Part shown: positions 24,965 through 33,720 of the stretch, one piece after another
Position numbering within the stretch: position 1 is the first letter of the stretch
How the letters are laid out: each line of letters starts with the position of its first letter
Assembly (NCBI GenBank): GCA_039028975.1
Contig: JBCCHB010000171.1
Location: 1 to 33,873, forward strand
Direction of reading: 5' to 3'
Length of the DNA: 33,873 bases
From: JAHBNG01 sp039028975
GTDB lineage: Bacteria; Chloroflexota; Anaerolineae; Caldilineales; Caldilineaceae
Translations under genes and position numbers: made by a program
Notes under the pieces: generated by a model
Database searches by the model: none
Told to the model about the DNA's origin: nothing
Seen by the model: only the letters and a program-made list of their open reading frames with translations

Positions 24965-25471
24965 CATGTAGTAAAGTCACAGATATTGTTCATAGACGAT
25001 GCCAATTCAATAGGACGTCATACATCTACTAGAATCAGTGTTTTCGCCCTCACCCCTGGCCCCCTCTCTCAGGCTGAGAGAGGGGAAATTAGCTCCCTTC
25101 TCCCAAAGTGGAAGAAGGGTTGGAGATGGGGGGCCTAAAGTATCAAATCTTAGCATACGTTGCACCAGCGATTCTTCGGCTTCTTGCTCGAAGCCTAACT
25201 CTTAGCAATGTGCTTATGCTCCAATTTTAAGCGTACTGGAGTGCAGGTTTCAAATGAATCCATATAGGACAATCGATGCACCGAAATACTCTACAGCAAA
25301 CTTTTTCGAAACACAGACGAGCCAGTTGCAAGTGTGGATGGTGGCACATGAACGCAGTTGATTGGACAAATATACAAAGAATTCGCGCGCCACCACTACC
25401 AGTGTGTGAAATTAGACATTAGGAAACAGTCAGTTAAATCATTACAATCAATAGATAAGGGGATCCTATCC
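24965..25471. other. Gene-poor stretch with a palindromic repeat element
   Basis: No convincing gene is seen. The stretch is AT-rich except for the repeat at 25045-25138, listed separately. A short hairpin GGCTTC/GAAGCC occurs near 25180. The rest shows no clear signal. Confidence 0.5.
25045..25138. repeat. REP-like GC-rich palindrome
   Basis: Outer arms GGCCCCC (25058-25064) and GGGGGCC (25129-25135) enclose two hairpins. The first is CCCCTCTCTCAG with CTGAGAGAGGGG (25061-25085), and the second is made of CCCTTCT and AGAAGGG-type arms. The wording CCTCACCCCTGGCCCCCTCTC is typical of dispersed repeats of this style in many bacteria, notably Chloroflexota and Cyanobacteria. It is probably a non-coding mobile or recruited repeat. 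Confidence 0.75.
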
Positions 25472-25663
25472 ATGAGTAGAACACCTGCACAACGCCACCA
25501 CGATGGCTGCGTTCACATTCGGCTTCAGGAACAGAAACGCAAAGAACAAGAGCTACGGAAGCAAAACGATTTGCGTCGTAATGCTTACTACCAAGGGCAG
25601 CCACATGTTCCACCGTCTCCCACCCTTGTGGAACGTATCTGGAAGCTTGTAACCAGTATTTAG
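25472..25663 (+). CDS. Small basic hypothetical protein
   Basis: The protein is 63 residues from the ATG at 25472, with AAGGGG about 9 bases upstream. It is rich in Gln, Arg, Lys and Glu, with a charged helix (RLQEQKRKEQELRKQNDLRRN) that could form a coiled coil, then a Pro-rich turn and a Trp-containing end (LVERIWKLVTSI). No family is recognised. The frame could extend upstream, but without a better ribosome site. Confidence 0.45.
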   Translation: MSRTPAQRHHDGCVHIRLQEQKRKEQELRKQNDLRRNAYYQGQPHVPPSPTLVERIWKLVTSI

Positions 25664-25694
25664 AGAAGTTTAGCAATGCATATGGGAAACGTCT

Positions 25695-25877
25695 CTACGC
25701 ATTGCTAACGATTTCTTTAACGATTTCTTTAACGATTTCTCTAATGTGATTTGCGACTGGACACTTTGACCAAACACAAGATTTCTCGGCTGGTCTACTG
25801 GGACTCAACGGACATTTCGGACAAAGAAACTGGTTGACTTGACCAATCCTGTCCGTAAAACCCGCTCGAAATGACAC
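25695..25877 (-). CDS. Possible small Cys-rich protein (doubtful)
   Basis: The frame gives 60 residues from a GTG at 25877. It contains CPKCPLSPS and CVWSKCP, a four-to-five Cys zinc-ribbon-like spacing, followed by IREIVKEIVKEIV from the 12-bp repeat. No good ribosome site is seen and no family is recognised. It may be chance. Confidence 0.25.
   Translation of the reverse strand: MSFRAGFTDRIGQVNQFLCPKCPLSPSRPAEKSCVWSKCPVANHIREIVKEIVKEIVSNA
25706..25741. repeat. Three tandem 12-bp units TAACGATTTCTT
   Basis: The units are 25706-25717, 25718-25729 and 25730-25741, the last differing at one base. They lie in the gap between the small basic gene and the serine protease gene. In the minus frame they would add KEIV units to the doubtful Cys-rich frame. 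Confidence 0.85.
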
Positions 25878-25947
25878 TTTCGGAAACTGTCATGTAGAGA
25901 AAAAATGAAGCAAATTTGTATACACATTCTTTGAAGGAGATAACCCG

Positions 25948-27495
25948 ATGCAACAACATCAGAGTCGCTTTAAGAAGAAGATTATGATAAAAAGATTCTT
26001 TGCTGGAGCGATTCTAGTTCCACTAAGCATCTTATTGGCAATCTCGCCAGCGATTACTGTTCACGCCCAGGAGCGTGAGGAGATCGACAAGGTTGAGGTT
26101 CCGATGCCTTTACCTACCTGGAAGCCGACAGTAAAAGCGGCGAGTATGGAACCTAGTCGGCTTGTCAGTTATGATGTGGAAACAGGAATAGAAGAGATCA
26201 TAGACTTTTCAAGCGAAGTTCAGGCCAGTGGTGTACCCGAATCAGCCCATGTTGATGGTGGTGAGGTACTGGATGGGTATACAGAGATAGAGCCAGATGT
26301 TGTGGCGGCGTCATTCAACGATCTTACCCTTGTCAATGATCCAGACAAGTCTCCTTGGCGTATGAACGTGAAGGTGTTTGTTGAATACGATGAAGATCCA
26401 GACAGTATCTACCATTGTTCTGGCGCTTTAATCGACGCCAAACATGTTCTCACGGCAGGACACTGCATTTTTGACCACGACAACGATTGGGGCTGGGCTG
26501 ATTCGGTACGGGTCATTCCTGGTTATGACAACAGTGATGAACCATATGGAGATGCCGACATGGCCGCTGCTCCTAGTCTTTATTCGTGGACAAAATGGAC
26601 TGAGGACGAAAACTGGGACTGGGATATGGGTTTTATTAAGCTGAACAAACCTATCGGTGCCTTATCAAGCTGGTTCGGCTATGGCTTCAATAATAAAGAT
26701 TCATTCTTTGAAGATAGCTACTTCCACAGTCCTGGCTATCCCTCAGCGTCTCCGTATAATGGGCAACTGATGTACTATTGGTATGGACAGTATGACTCAG
26801 TGAAAGAGCATACTCTTTATCACGATGATCGTGCATATGGTGGGCAGAGCGGTAGCAGTTCATACTATATCGATAGAAGCGATAGCCAGAATTACATACG
26901 CTATGTCTATGGAGTCCTGTCTCATGCACCAAGTGATAACATCAATAAGACAGGGCATACAAGGATTAACTCAGATCGTTTCTATCATATTCAAAATACC
27001 ATTAAAAAGAATACGCCAACCAGAGTGGATTTGGTTCCAATGAATGTAAAAATTGGACCTACATATATTACGGCAGGTAGTCGGCTGAATTCAATGAACT
27101 TTCTGCTACATAACTATTCTTCTGCGACATGGAGTGGTAAGGTCAACATCAAAATCTATCTATCCACCAATGACAATATCTCGACTTCTGATACTTTGTT
27201 GGCGACAACATCTTTGACAAGTCTGATTTTGCCGAAACGCTCAATACCGGTTGCAGTAGGAACCCCTCCCACAATTCCGGCTACCCAGAGCGGCAGATTT
27301 TGGATCGGTGTAATTGTCGATGTTGCAGACGCAAATGTAGTCAATAACGATACCGACGAATGGGATGCGGCTAGCATTTATGTTGCTCCACGGTTGCCAA
27401 GAGTCTTTCAAGATCCAACTGGCCAAAATGATCCCAATGCTGAATCACAGAATGGAGGTACAGACATGCTCTATTTGCCTCTAATCACACACTAG
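25948..27495 (+). CDS. Secreted V8/trypsin-like serine protease with CARDB-like domain
   Basis: The protein is 515 residues and starts at ATG 25948 with AAGGAGAT 7 bases upstream. The signal peptide runs to about 46 (VHAQ). A pro-region precedes the protease at about 140-345. The catalytic triad is visible: His in LTAGHC (about H172), Asp in WDWDMGFIKL (about D226) and Ser in GGQSGSSS (about S301). The style CSGALIDAKHVLTAGHC with DMGFIKL is that of family S1B/V8-like peptidases. A CARDB-like beta domain follows (about 355-480) and the end is MLYLPLITH. It is probably exported and perhaps held at the surface by the tail. The serpin gene directly downstream may control it, making a protease-inhibitor pair. 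Which peptide bond it cuts is not evident. Confidence 0.9.
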   Translation: MQQHQSRFKKKIMIKRFFAGAILVPLSILLAISPAITVHAQEREEIDKVEVPMPLPTWKPTVKAASMEPSRLVSYDVETGIEEIIDFSSEVQASGVPESAHVDGGEVLDGYTEIEPDVVAASFNDLTLVNDPDKSPWRMNVKVFVEYDEDPDSIYHCSGALIDAKHVLTAGHCIFDHDNDWGWADSVRVIPGYDNSDEPYGDADMAAAPSLYSWTKWTEDENWDWDMGFIKLNKPIGALSSWFGYGFNNKDSFFEDSYFHSPGYPSASPYNGQLMYYWYGQYDSVKEHTLYHDDRAYGGQSGSSSYYIDRSDSQNYIRYVYGVLSHAPSDNINKTGHTRINSDRFYHIQNTIKKNTPTRVDLVPMNVKIGPTYITAGSRLNSMNFLLHNYSSATWSGKVNIKIYLSTNDNISTSDTLLATTSLTSLILPKRSIPVAVGTPPTIPATQSGRFWIGVIVDVADANVVNNDTDEWDAASIYVAPRLPRVFQDPTGQNDPNAESQNGGTDMLYLPLITH

Positions 27496-27530
27496 GGGAT
27501 TATTGAGGAGACTTGAAAAAGGCGATAGGG

Positions 27531-27575
27531 TACACAGATTTCGCAGATAAACAATAAACCTGTGTAATCTGTGTA
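27531..27575. repeat. 10-bp stem TACACAGATT/AATCTGTGTA
   Basis: The arms are perfect and enclose a 25-base loop. The wording (ACACAGATTTCGCAGAT) is a common dispersed intergenic repeat in many bacteria. It lies 35 bases after the serine protease stop and may form the 3' hairpin of that mRNA. Confidence 0.6.
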
Positions 27576-27605
27576 TAGTGCCCATAGGTGGCTCATCATT
27601 ATCTT

Positions 27606-27708
27606 TACAGTTACTCTGTAGATCACAACGTTTGGAGCGAGAATCCTCAGATGCGAAGCGGACGGCATCTGAGGATTCCTTCTCGCTGCGATCTACTGAT
27701 ACTGTAGG
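27606..27708. repeat. Large imperfect palindrome (about 100 bp)
   Basis: The inner arms AGCGAGAATCCTCAGATGC (27636-27654) and GCATCTGAGGATT...CTCGCT (27665-27687) pair, with a 4-base bulge and a 10-base loop. Outer arms TTACAGTTACTCTGTAGATC and GATCTACTGATACTGTAG also pair. It sits between the serine protease and serpin genes. A 64-residue open frame that crosses it is likely not real. Confidence 0.8.
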
Positions 27709-27768
27709 TTATAAATTACAGGTTTGGCTTAAGCCATTGCGTTATGCTAGAGCAGAAGAAGGTTCACA

Positions 27769-29187
27769 ATGAATATTTTTGCCTTTAATCCGAAAGCCTC
27801 TCATCATGTCAATTACTCAACTGAACAGATTTTCTGTGTTCCCGATGTAGAGTGGTCTGGAGCGAAATCCTTTTGGAGAACGATCTGTGCCGACAACTTC
27901 CGAGCTGGGTTATATGGATTGGTTGGAATATGCTTGAGTTCTATATTAATGGGGTGTCAAATACTCACCAGTCTGGCAACACCGAATAATCCTCATATTA
28001 TTGCCCAGTCTACAGAGCAAAGAAGACAGGTAGAATCGGTCGAAAGTACTGAGCTAGCTATAATCTCAACCAGTGAAAAAGCTTTTGCTATCGATTTATT
28101 TAGGGCGCTTCCATCGCAAGATAATCTTATCTATTCTCCCTACAGCATATATTATGGGCTGGGCATGATCTATGCCGGCGCGCAGGGTAAGACCGAAACG
28201 CAAATGGCCGAAGTCCTTCACTTCACGATACCTGCTGAACGCGTTCACAAGGCACTCAACGGTCTTAATTTTCGCCTGTTAACCTTGAATTCTGATTCGG
28301 AACATCAAAATAGTCGTGAACAGAGATTTCGCCTATCAATTAACAACTCGCTGTGGGGGCAGCAGGGATATTCCTTACAAGATGCTTATTTAGATACAAT
28401 AGCCCACCACTACAGCGGCGTTCTACATCTGGTTGATTTTGCCGGTCAATCCGAACATGCCCGTCAAATCATCAACACTTGGGTTTCTGAACAGACAATC
28501 AATCGCATACCTGAGATCATTCCCTCCAATACAATCGATTCGACTACCAAACTGATTGTACTCAATACGGTAGATTTCAGTGCAGACTGGCAGTTCCGTT
28601 TTCGAGCAAATGAGGATGATTCGTTCTTTCTACAAGATGGCGATGAAATTGCAGTTCCTTTTATGTCAATCGTTGCTAGATTACCATATACTTCCATACT
28701 CGGATTTCAGATAGTTGAGCTACCTTATCGGGATAGCGAGGCTTCTATGGTGCTCTGGCTGCCCAACAAAGAGCATTCTGTAGAATTGGGTAGCTCATTG
28801 TCAACGGAGCAAATCGAAGAGGGATTTCAAGACCTGGAGCCTACACATATGAAATTGACCATGCCAAAGTTTGCTTACAACTCTGAGCTTGAGTTAGTAG
28901 AAACGCTATCTATCCTTGGTATGAACCAGGCCTTTTCTGAGCAAGCCAACTTTAACGGCATTAGTCGTGAAAATTCATTGAGGTTGGATGACATTCTGCA
29001 TAAGGCAACGATTGTCGTTGACGAAATCGGCACCAAGGCGACAGCAGCAACAGGGGCTGTAATGAGTCCAACGTCAGCCGTATCATCCGATTTTCACTTG
29101 ACGATCAATCGACCATTCTTGTTCATGATTCGAGATCGTATGTCAGGGGTCATTCTCTTTATAGGACGTGTTGTAGATCCCAGATAA
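27769..29187 (+). CDS. Serpin, probable lipoprotein
   Basis: The protein is 472 residues, with GAAGG 6-7 bases before the ATG at 27769. A 48-residue N-terminal leader precedes a hydrophobic segment with a lipobox (LMGC, Cys at about 63), so it is probably tethered to the membrane. The serpin fold follows: FAIDLFRAL, NLIYSPYSIYYGLGMIYAGAQGKTETQM, FSADWQF, and the C-terminal breach (LTINRPFLFMIRD). The reactive-centre hinge reads E-I-G-T-K-A-T-A-A-T-G-A-V, matching the inhibitory E-x-G-T-x-A-x-A-A-T hinge, so it is likely inhibitory. Counting from the hinge puts P1-P1' near Thr-Ser, but the loop length is uncertain. It follows the V8-like protease and may inhibit it or outside proteases. It lacks the YLPL tail. 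Confidence 0.9.
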   Translation: MNIFAFNPKASHHVNYSTEQIFCVPDVEWSGAKSFWRTICADNFRAGLYGLVGICLSSILMGCQILTSLATPNNPHIIAQSTEQRRQVESVESTELAIISTSEKAFAIDLFRALPSQDNLIYSPYSIYYGLGMIYAGAQGKTETQMAEVLHFTIPAERVHKALNGLNFRLLTLNSDSEHQNSREQRFRLSINNSLWGQQGYSLQDAYLDTIAHHYSGVLHLVDFAGQSEHARQIINTWVSEQTINRIPEIIPSNTIDSTTKLIVLNTVDFSADWQFRFRANEDDSFFLQDGDEIAVPFMSIVARLPYTSILGFQIVELPYRDSEASMVLWLPNKEHSVELGSSLSTEQIEEGFQDLEPTHMKLTMPKFAYNSELELVETLSILGMNQAFSEQANFNGISRENSLRLDDILHKATIVVDEIGTKATAATGAVMSPTSAVSSDFHLTINRPFLFMIRDRMSGVILFIGRVVDPR

Positions 29188-29249
29188 AGTTATCGTATTC
29201 ATGAGAGACAACGTACATCTGCAATTTGTACAAAGCAAGGAGAATATAC

Positions 29250-30314
29250 ATGAAAGCCATCTACGCGCGACGCCCTCTCTTTTGGATTGCTCCTTTGGTT
29301 CTCGGTTTATGCCTTATAGGCGCTAGCCCATTGAATGATAGTCGGTTTAGCGTCTATGCCGCCTCAATGTACCAGGATCCTAAACCGAATTTTAGTACGA
29401 TCAAGATAGGTTCATCAAGCAATAGCAGTGAAGTTGATAGTTCTTTGCAAAATGAGGGAGCAGACAATGTAAACCTCTATCTCCCGCTTACCGGCCTCGA
29501 ACAAAGCGAGGTAGAAGGAAGAGGCTTTCCCGATAATACCTGGGTTCAATTTGTAATTCTAGAGGTAGCATGTATCGATGAAACCGACCCGGAATTTGGC
29601 AGTGATCATATTTCACTGGGGGGGATTTTTACCAGTAAATTCGGCGTTGATAAAATTCCCAATGAAGATCTGGGCCTCTTCGAAGAGGGTGAGTCGATAA
29701 GTTATACGGACTGGATTTTCGCCGAATTGCCCATAACAGACATTGCTGACTATGCACGGATTAGTCTCTTTCTAGTGGAGATTGATGGCGGTGGACGAGA
29801 TAGCGCTCTCACCACAATTGCTCAAAATGAAGCTGATTTGACGAGGGACAATATGCTTGCTGAAGCTCTTAGGCTGATAGAAGAGCCATCCGATGAGCAA
29901 AGTATCTCGGCCGCCAATGCACATACACAGAATAGTGCATTCGCCCCATTCCTAAGCTCTGCTTTGCGCGTAGGGGCTAGAGTCTCCATCATAACGATTC
30001 TTGGGAGTCTATGGGACTCGATTGTTGGGATCTGGGAAGATGATGCTTTTACGCTTCAATACATTGACATCCCTGTGCCTCAGCAAAATGAATCTGGAAG
30101 AGTTATCTTTGAAGAACATGGTGGCGAATATGCAATTGAATATGAATGGCGATGGGTAGAAAAGGCTAATGCGGCGGCAATAGACGTATCTAATGCACCT
30201 ACCATAGAGTATACCCCTGATTACAGCTTTTCCGATACGGTAGAGTTAATCAGCCAACTATGGACTGCGGCAACTACGCCGAACCTGATCTTCCTACCAT
30301 TGGCTACTAAATAA
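29250..30314 (+). CDS. Secreted protein with C2-like beta region, YLPL-type tail
   Basis: The protein is 354 residues from the ATG at 29250. AAGGAG is 7 bases upstream, so this start is better than the frame opening at 29226. A signal peptide covers about 1-37. The motif NLYLPLTGLEQ follows near 78-88. WVQFVILEVACIDETDPEFGSD starts a beta region of the style found in bacterial Ca-binding C2-like domains. A helical/Gly-rich middle (about 235-260, VSIITILGSLWDSIVGIWEDD) is followed by another beta part. The end is LIFLPLATK. No family is recognised. It follows the serpin by 62 bases and is likely co-transcribed. Confidence 0.75.
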   Translation: MKAIYARRPLFWIAPLVLGLCLIGASPLNDSRFSVYAASMYQDPKPNFSTIKIGSSSNSSEVDSSLQNEGADNVNLYLPLTGLEQSEVEGRGFPDNTWVQFVILEVACIDETDPEFGSDHISLGGIFTSKFGVDKIPNEDLGLFEEGESISYTDWIFAELPITDIADYARISLFLVEIDGGGRDSALTTIAQNEADLTRDNMLAEALRLIEEPSDEQSISAANAHTQNSAFAPFLSSALRVGARVSIITILGSLWDSIVGIWEDDAFTLQYIDIPVPQQNESGRVIFEEHGGEYAIEYEWRWVEKANAAAIDVSNAPTIEYTPDYSFSDTVELISQLWTAATTPNLIFLPLATK

Positions 30315-30323
30315 ACTCAGCTC

Positions 30324-30403
30324 AACATTGGTGCTTTCATTTGACATAAAAATCCATTTATATTTGTCATTCGAATTGCAAAACCATCGAAAGCACTGAT
30401 GTT
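30324..30403. repeat. Inverted repeat AACATTGGTGCTTTC/GAAAGCACTGATGTT
   Basis: The arms are 30324-30338 and 30389-30403, with 13 of 15 bases pairing. They may extend through CTCAGCTCAAC and GTTGAGAT further out. The repeat lies in the gap between two secreted-protein genes and may form an mRNA hairpin. Confidence 0.6.
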
Positions 30404-30475
30404 CTGTTTGCACTAAGAGTTGAGATAGTTTATGAAGTATAACGACAGCATGATTTCTAAGAAGGGACATCCAAC

Positions 30476-32215
30476 ATGAATCAATCTCCATTCAGAAAGA
30501 AACAAAATGGCAGTTACCTTAGAATCTTTCTCGCACTGACTATTCTTCTTACCTTGTTTAGTGCCGCAGAACCCAACGGCGTCACTGCATCCAGCGATCC
30601 GAATCAGCCAAATCGCACGAAAGTCATAACCGACGAAGTTGCTCGTTCCCTCTCTCACCTATCCGATGACGGTACACTCATCTTCGAGCAGGCATCAGCC
30701 AGAAGCCGAAATGAAGGCACTGATGCACTCCAAAACATCAATGTCGGTGACATCATCGTGAGCGACGTCACCGACGCTGCACCCTACGGCTTCCTACGTA
30801 AAGTCACCGCAGTTGAAGAAAGGGGCGATCAACGAATCTTCCAAACCGTCCCAGCCACCCTAGCCGAAGCCATCGGTACCGGCACCCTCGATACGGGAAC
30901 CATTGTCCTAACGCCCAACGATTTAGCAACAGTGTCAGATGGGGAAGGTAATGTTATGGCCGCCAGTACGTTCGGCGATACGTTTGAGATTGAGCTAGAT
31001 GATTTTGCCTTTAATCAGATAGGAGGCGGTCGTGCGGTGGTCAATGGGTCAATCTCATTCAGCCCCAGCTTCACCCTCTATGCCGACTTTAGCGGTTTTC
31101 GTCTGATTGAGCTAGATTTCTCCAACTACACAACCATCGAGTCCGATTTAGAAGTGACCATCGCACAACCGATTGCCAACTTAAGTGCGAAGAAGGTTTT
31201 ACGACGCCACACCTTCAATACGATTCGAATCTGGGTGGCCGGCATTCCCGTTATCCTGACCCCCGAACTGACGCTTTATCTGGGGCTGGATGGCACTGTC
31301 TCTACCGAGATAACCGCTAGCATGACTCAACATGCAACGTTTGAAGCTGGTCTGCGCTACCAACGAGGCGATGGCTGGGATCTGATCCGGAACATCGATT
31401 TCATTGAACAAAGTGTCGACCTGGAGCAACCACAGACGGATTATTCACTAATGCTTAGCGGCGGCCCCAAGTTGTCCATCGCGCTCTATGGCATACGCGG
31501 CCCTTATGCTGAATTGTTGGGTTGTCTACGTTTGGACGTACAGCCTGATGAACCTGTCTGGTGGGAGCTTTACGGGGGCTACGTGCTACAAATGGGCGTT
31601 GAACTTACCATTTACATTTGGCCCCGTGAGTATGAACTCGCTGACTATCACCACCCCCTCATTGAGTCCAAATGGCTTCTCATGCAGGCAGACGAACTAA
31701 CAGAAACACCTACTTCAACACCAGTCACACCAACACCAGCCATCAGTGCAACGACATCTCCGTCAAATACGCCTGTAAGCGTACCAACAACGACTCCAAT
31801 ACCGCGCCAAACTTCGACTCCAACCCCTTCACCAACGCCGACGGCAACACCAACGTCGACAGCAACACCAACGTCGACAGCAACACCAACCTGGACGCCG
31901 ACACTCACACCTCTAGCGACTCCGCGCATTCTCCAGCCAGAGTCAAATGTTGAAATGGATACCGATGATGCGGTTATGCTCTCATGGAGAGAGGTTGAAG
32001 GGGCGGATAGTTATCAAGCCCAACTGACCGGACCCATTACAAAAACCTCTGGAACACTCCAGCGAAACCGGTGGGAAATCGGGCAAATTCCTGCTGGCGA
32101 ATACATGTTGATTGTCGAGGCCCATGCTAATAATGCCAATAGCAGCCAAGTACAAAGAAGCTTGAATGTGGAAGAGGTTAATCGGGACATCTATTTGCCG
32201 GTGGCCTTAAGATAG
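30476..32215 (+). CDS. Secreted modular protein with TPT linker, Fn3-like domain and YLP tail
   Basis: The protein is 579 residues, with AAGAAGGG about 8-10 bases before the ATG. A signal peptide covers about 1-37. Residues about 45-150 read like a GDIIVSD...APYGFLRKVTAV domain found in other secreted bacterial and archaeal proteins of unknown role. A long beta-rich part follows (about 165-405). A Thr/Pro/Ser linker (about 408-481, with TPTSTATPTSTATPT) leads to an Fn3/Ig-like domain (VMLSWREVEGADSYQAQ) and the end DIYLPVALR. The layout, with N-terminal effector, stalk and beta domain before the tail, suggests a cell-surface display protein. Function is unknown. Confidence 0.8.
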   Translation: MNQSPFRKKQNGSYLRIFLALTILLTLFSAAEPNGVTASSDPNQPNRTKVITDEVARSLSHLSDDGTLIFEQASARSRNEGTDALQNINVGDIIVSDVTDAAPYGFLRKVTAVEERGDQRIFQTVPATLAEAIGTGTLDTGTIVLTPNDLATVSDGEGNVMAASTFGDTFEIELDDFAFNQIGGGRAVVNGSISFSPSFTLYADFSGFRLIELDFSNYTTIESDLEVTIAQPIANLSAKKVLRRHTFNTIRIWVAGIPVILTPELTLYLGLDGTVSTEITASMTQHATFEAGLRYQRGDGWDLIRNIDFIEQSVDLEQPQTDYSLMLSGGPKLSIALYGIRGPYAELLGCLRLDVQPDEPVWWELYGGYVLQMGVELTIYIWPREYELADYHHPLIESKWLLMQADELTETPTSTPVTPTPAISATTSPSNTPVSVPTTTPIPRQTSTPTPSPTPTATPTSTATPTSTATPTWTPTLTPLATPRILQPESNVEMDTDDAVMLSWREVEGADSYQAQLTGPITKTSGTLQRNRWEIGQIPAGEYMLIVEAHANNANSSQVQRSLNVEEVNRDIYLPVALR

Positions 32216-32377
32216 CGGACTTGATATCCGCTTTGAGGTTCCCTTTCGCTAGCAACAGTCTATTTTGTGAGCGTGGCTCATTGACTTTGTTGCCGAATCA
32301 TTTATTGCCATGCGGGCGATGATCTTCGAATCGCCAGAATTGACAGAAGCGAACAAGTGAGCTAAACTCTTCTCTTG

Positions 32378-32413
32378 AAAGGGACCACCGCAATGCGCGG
32401 TCGGTCCCTTTTT
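32378..32413 (+). terminator. Strong intrinsic terminator
   Basis: GGGACCACCGC pairs with GCGGTCGGTCCC around a small loop, followed by TTTTT at 32409-32413. It lies about 165 bases after the last secreted-protein gene (32215) and ends the plus-strand block before the next gene at 32448. It is the clearest terminator in the window. Confidence 0.85.
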
Positions 32414-32447
32414 CTATTGGATCCGTTTTTGAAGAGGGAACCCGCTC

Positions 32448-33044
32448 TTGGCCAACCGCTCCAGCACCCAACTCGAACTCTTGCTGCTGAGCTTCTTCGT
32501 GCTGGGTCTAGCTGTCTCGCTGGCCATCGCCTACATGGATGAACCAGTCTATCCAGAGCGGGTGGCCGTTACTCTGGTCGTGACCCCTCGGCCTAAGCCC
32601 ACAGAAACGGCCACCGTCGATTGGTGGTCTCGTACCAAGTTAGCTGAACACGAATTGGCCAAGCTGCCTGGCCTGCCTGCTGTTTCGTTAGGTGGTGCGA
32701 GCAAGTCCAACGGTTACCAAGCCAGTCAACCTATTTCGTTTGAGATACTGTCCTGCCCAGCCGAGAACGTTCGTATCAGCAAGATTCTAACGGTCAATCG
32801 ACCCGGCTGGTGGAACGTGTCGGGGACAGCAGCCATCAACAATTTCTGGTACTGGAAGGTGGAGCTGTCTGTTGATGGTACGGCTTGGATGGTACTCCAT
32901 TCAGGTCAGTCACCTGTGACCAATGGCTTATTGCTGGAGTTTCTAACAACGACGGTCAAGCGAGGAACCTATCAACTACGGCTCATGGCGGTGAACAAGC
33001 AGGGGAACTACCCAGAGCCGTGCGTGGTGAAGATTCGCATTTAG
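32448..33044 (+). CDS. Membrane-anchored protein with C-terminal beta domain
   Basis: The protein is 198 residues from a TTG at 32448, with GAGGGAA about 7-9 bases upstream. An N-terminal anchor covers about 9-29. After a Pro/Thr-rich stretch (TPRPKPTETATVDWW), the C-terminal part (about 95-198) is a compact beta domain. It contains RPGWWNVSGTAAINNFWYWKVELS, DGTAWMVLHSG and RGTYQLRLMAVNKQGNYPEPC, with Cys residues near both ends that could bridge. The NFWYWKVE...SPV.NG pattern recurs at the C-termini of Chloroflexota surface and cell-wall proteins. Its role is unknown. The TTG start is unusual, but no better start precedes the anchor. Confidence 0.7.
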   Translation: MANRSSTQLELLLLSFFVLGLAVSLAIAYMDEPVYPERVAVTLVVTPRPKPTETATVDWWSRTKLAEHELAKLPGLPAVSLGGASKSNGYQASQPISFEILSCPAENVRISKILTVNRPGWWNVSGTAAINNFWYWKVELSVDGTAWMVLHSGQSPVTNGLLLEFLTTTVKRGTYQLRLMAVNKQGNYPEPCVVKIRI

Positions 33045-33187
33045 CACTTGAGCTAAGAAGCATGTCAGCCTGTAGACTTGTTAACTTTCTAGTTGCAGCT
33101 TGTGGCTTTTCTGCGAGTCGAGAAGCTGACTGATAGACAAGCTGCCTGGCTGGCGGCTAATGGCTGACCGCTATGAAGGAGAAAGAT

Positions 33188-33720
33188 ATGCGTCATCGAC
33201 GGTTGCTTTTGTTTATCATCACATTCATCTCAGGTTGTTATGCGAAGACGGTTTATGCGACTGAGATTGTGCTGCCTCCTCGGGTATGGACTACGTATGT
33301 GCCGCTCGTTTCAAGTGAGGTCCACAAATCACGGCATACGCTGCCGATTGGTCTCCAGCTTGATGAAACGGTCCATGCAAATTCAACCGACTTCAGTAAG
33401 CTGAAAAAGAGCCAGGTCAACTGGGTACGGATACCGATTCAGTGGCGCGATATAGAGCCGATTGATACTGAAGCAGGGGAATATCGTTGGTCTCTGCTTG
33501 ACCAGAAGGTGGTTGCGGCGCTAGAAGTGGGTCCCCACGTCATCATCACCCACCAGTCGAATCCGGCGTGGGCTGCGAGTTCACTCAGTGGACCGATTGA
33601 CATTGCCCCATTGGAACAGGCGGCTGAGTACTTGGCCGCTCTCGTCGAACGGTACGATGGCGATGGGGTGGATGATGCGCTGAGTTCGCCTATTGTTCGT
33701 CACGTTGAACTCTATGAGGC
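33188..33720 (+). pseudogene. Glycoside-hydrolase-like gene cut by an IS insertion
   Basis: The start is the ATG at 33188, with AAGGAG 6 bases upstream. A signal peptide (about 1-24) is followed by TTYVPLVSSE, then a TIM-barrel start: INWVRIPIQWRDIEP-type text (here VNWVRIPIQWRDIEP), GEYRWSLLDQKV, PHVIITHQSNPAWA, and SPIVRHVELYE. In related hydrolases the last strand reads ELYNEPD, with the acid/base Glu. Here the likeness stops at ELY, and the frame runs on for about 17 residues to a TGA at 33772 inside IS-like DNA. The catalytic C-terminal half is missing in the window. The product would be inactive unless the gene resumes beyond the IS element. Confidence 0.7.

Noticed and set aside
27578..27772. 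A 64-residue frame ending at the serpin start
   Set aside because: It crosses the 100-bp palindrome and has no recognised family or clear ribosome site. The stop overlaps the serpin ATG by chance or at most as a leader peptide.
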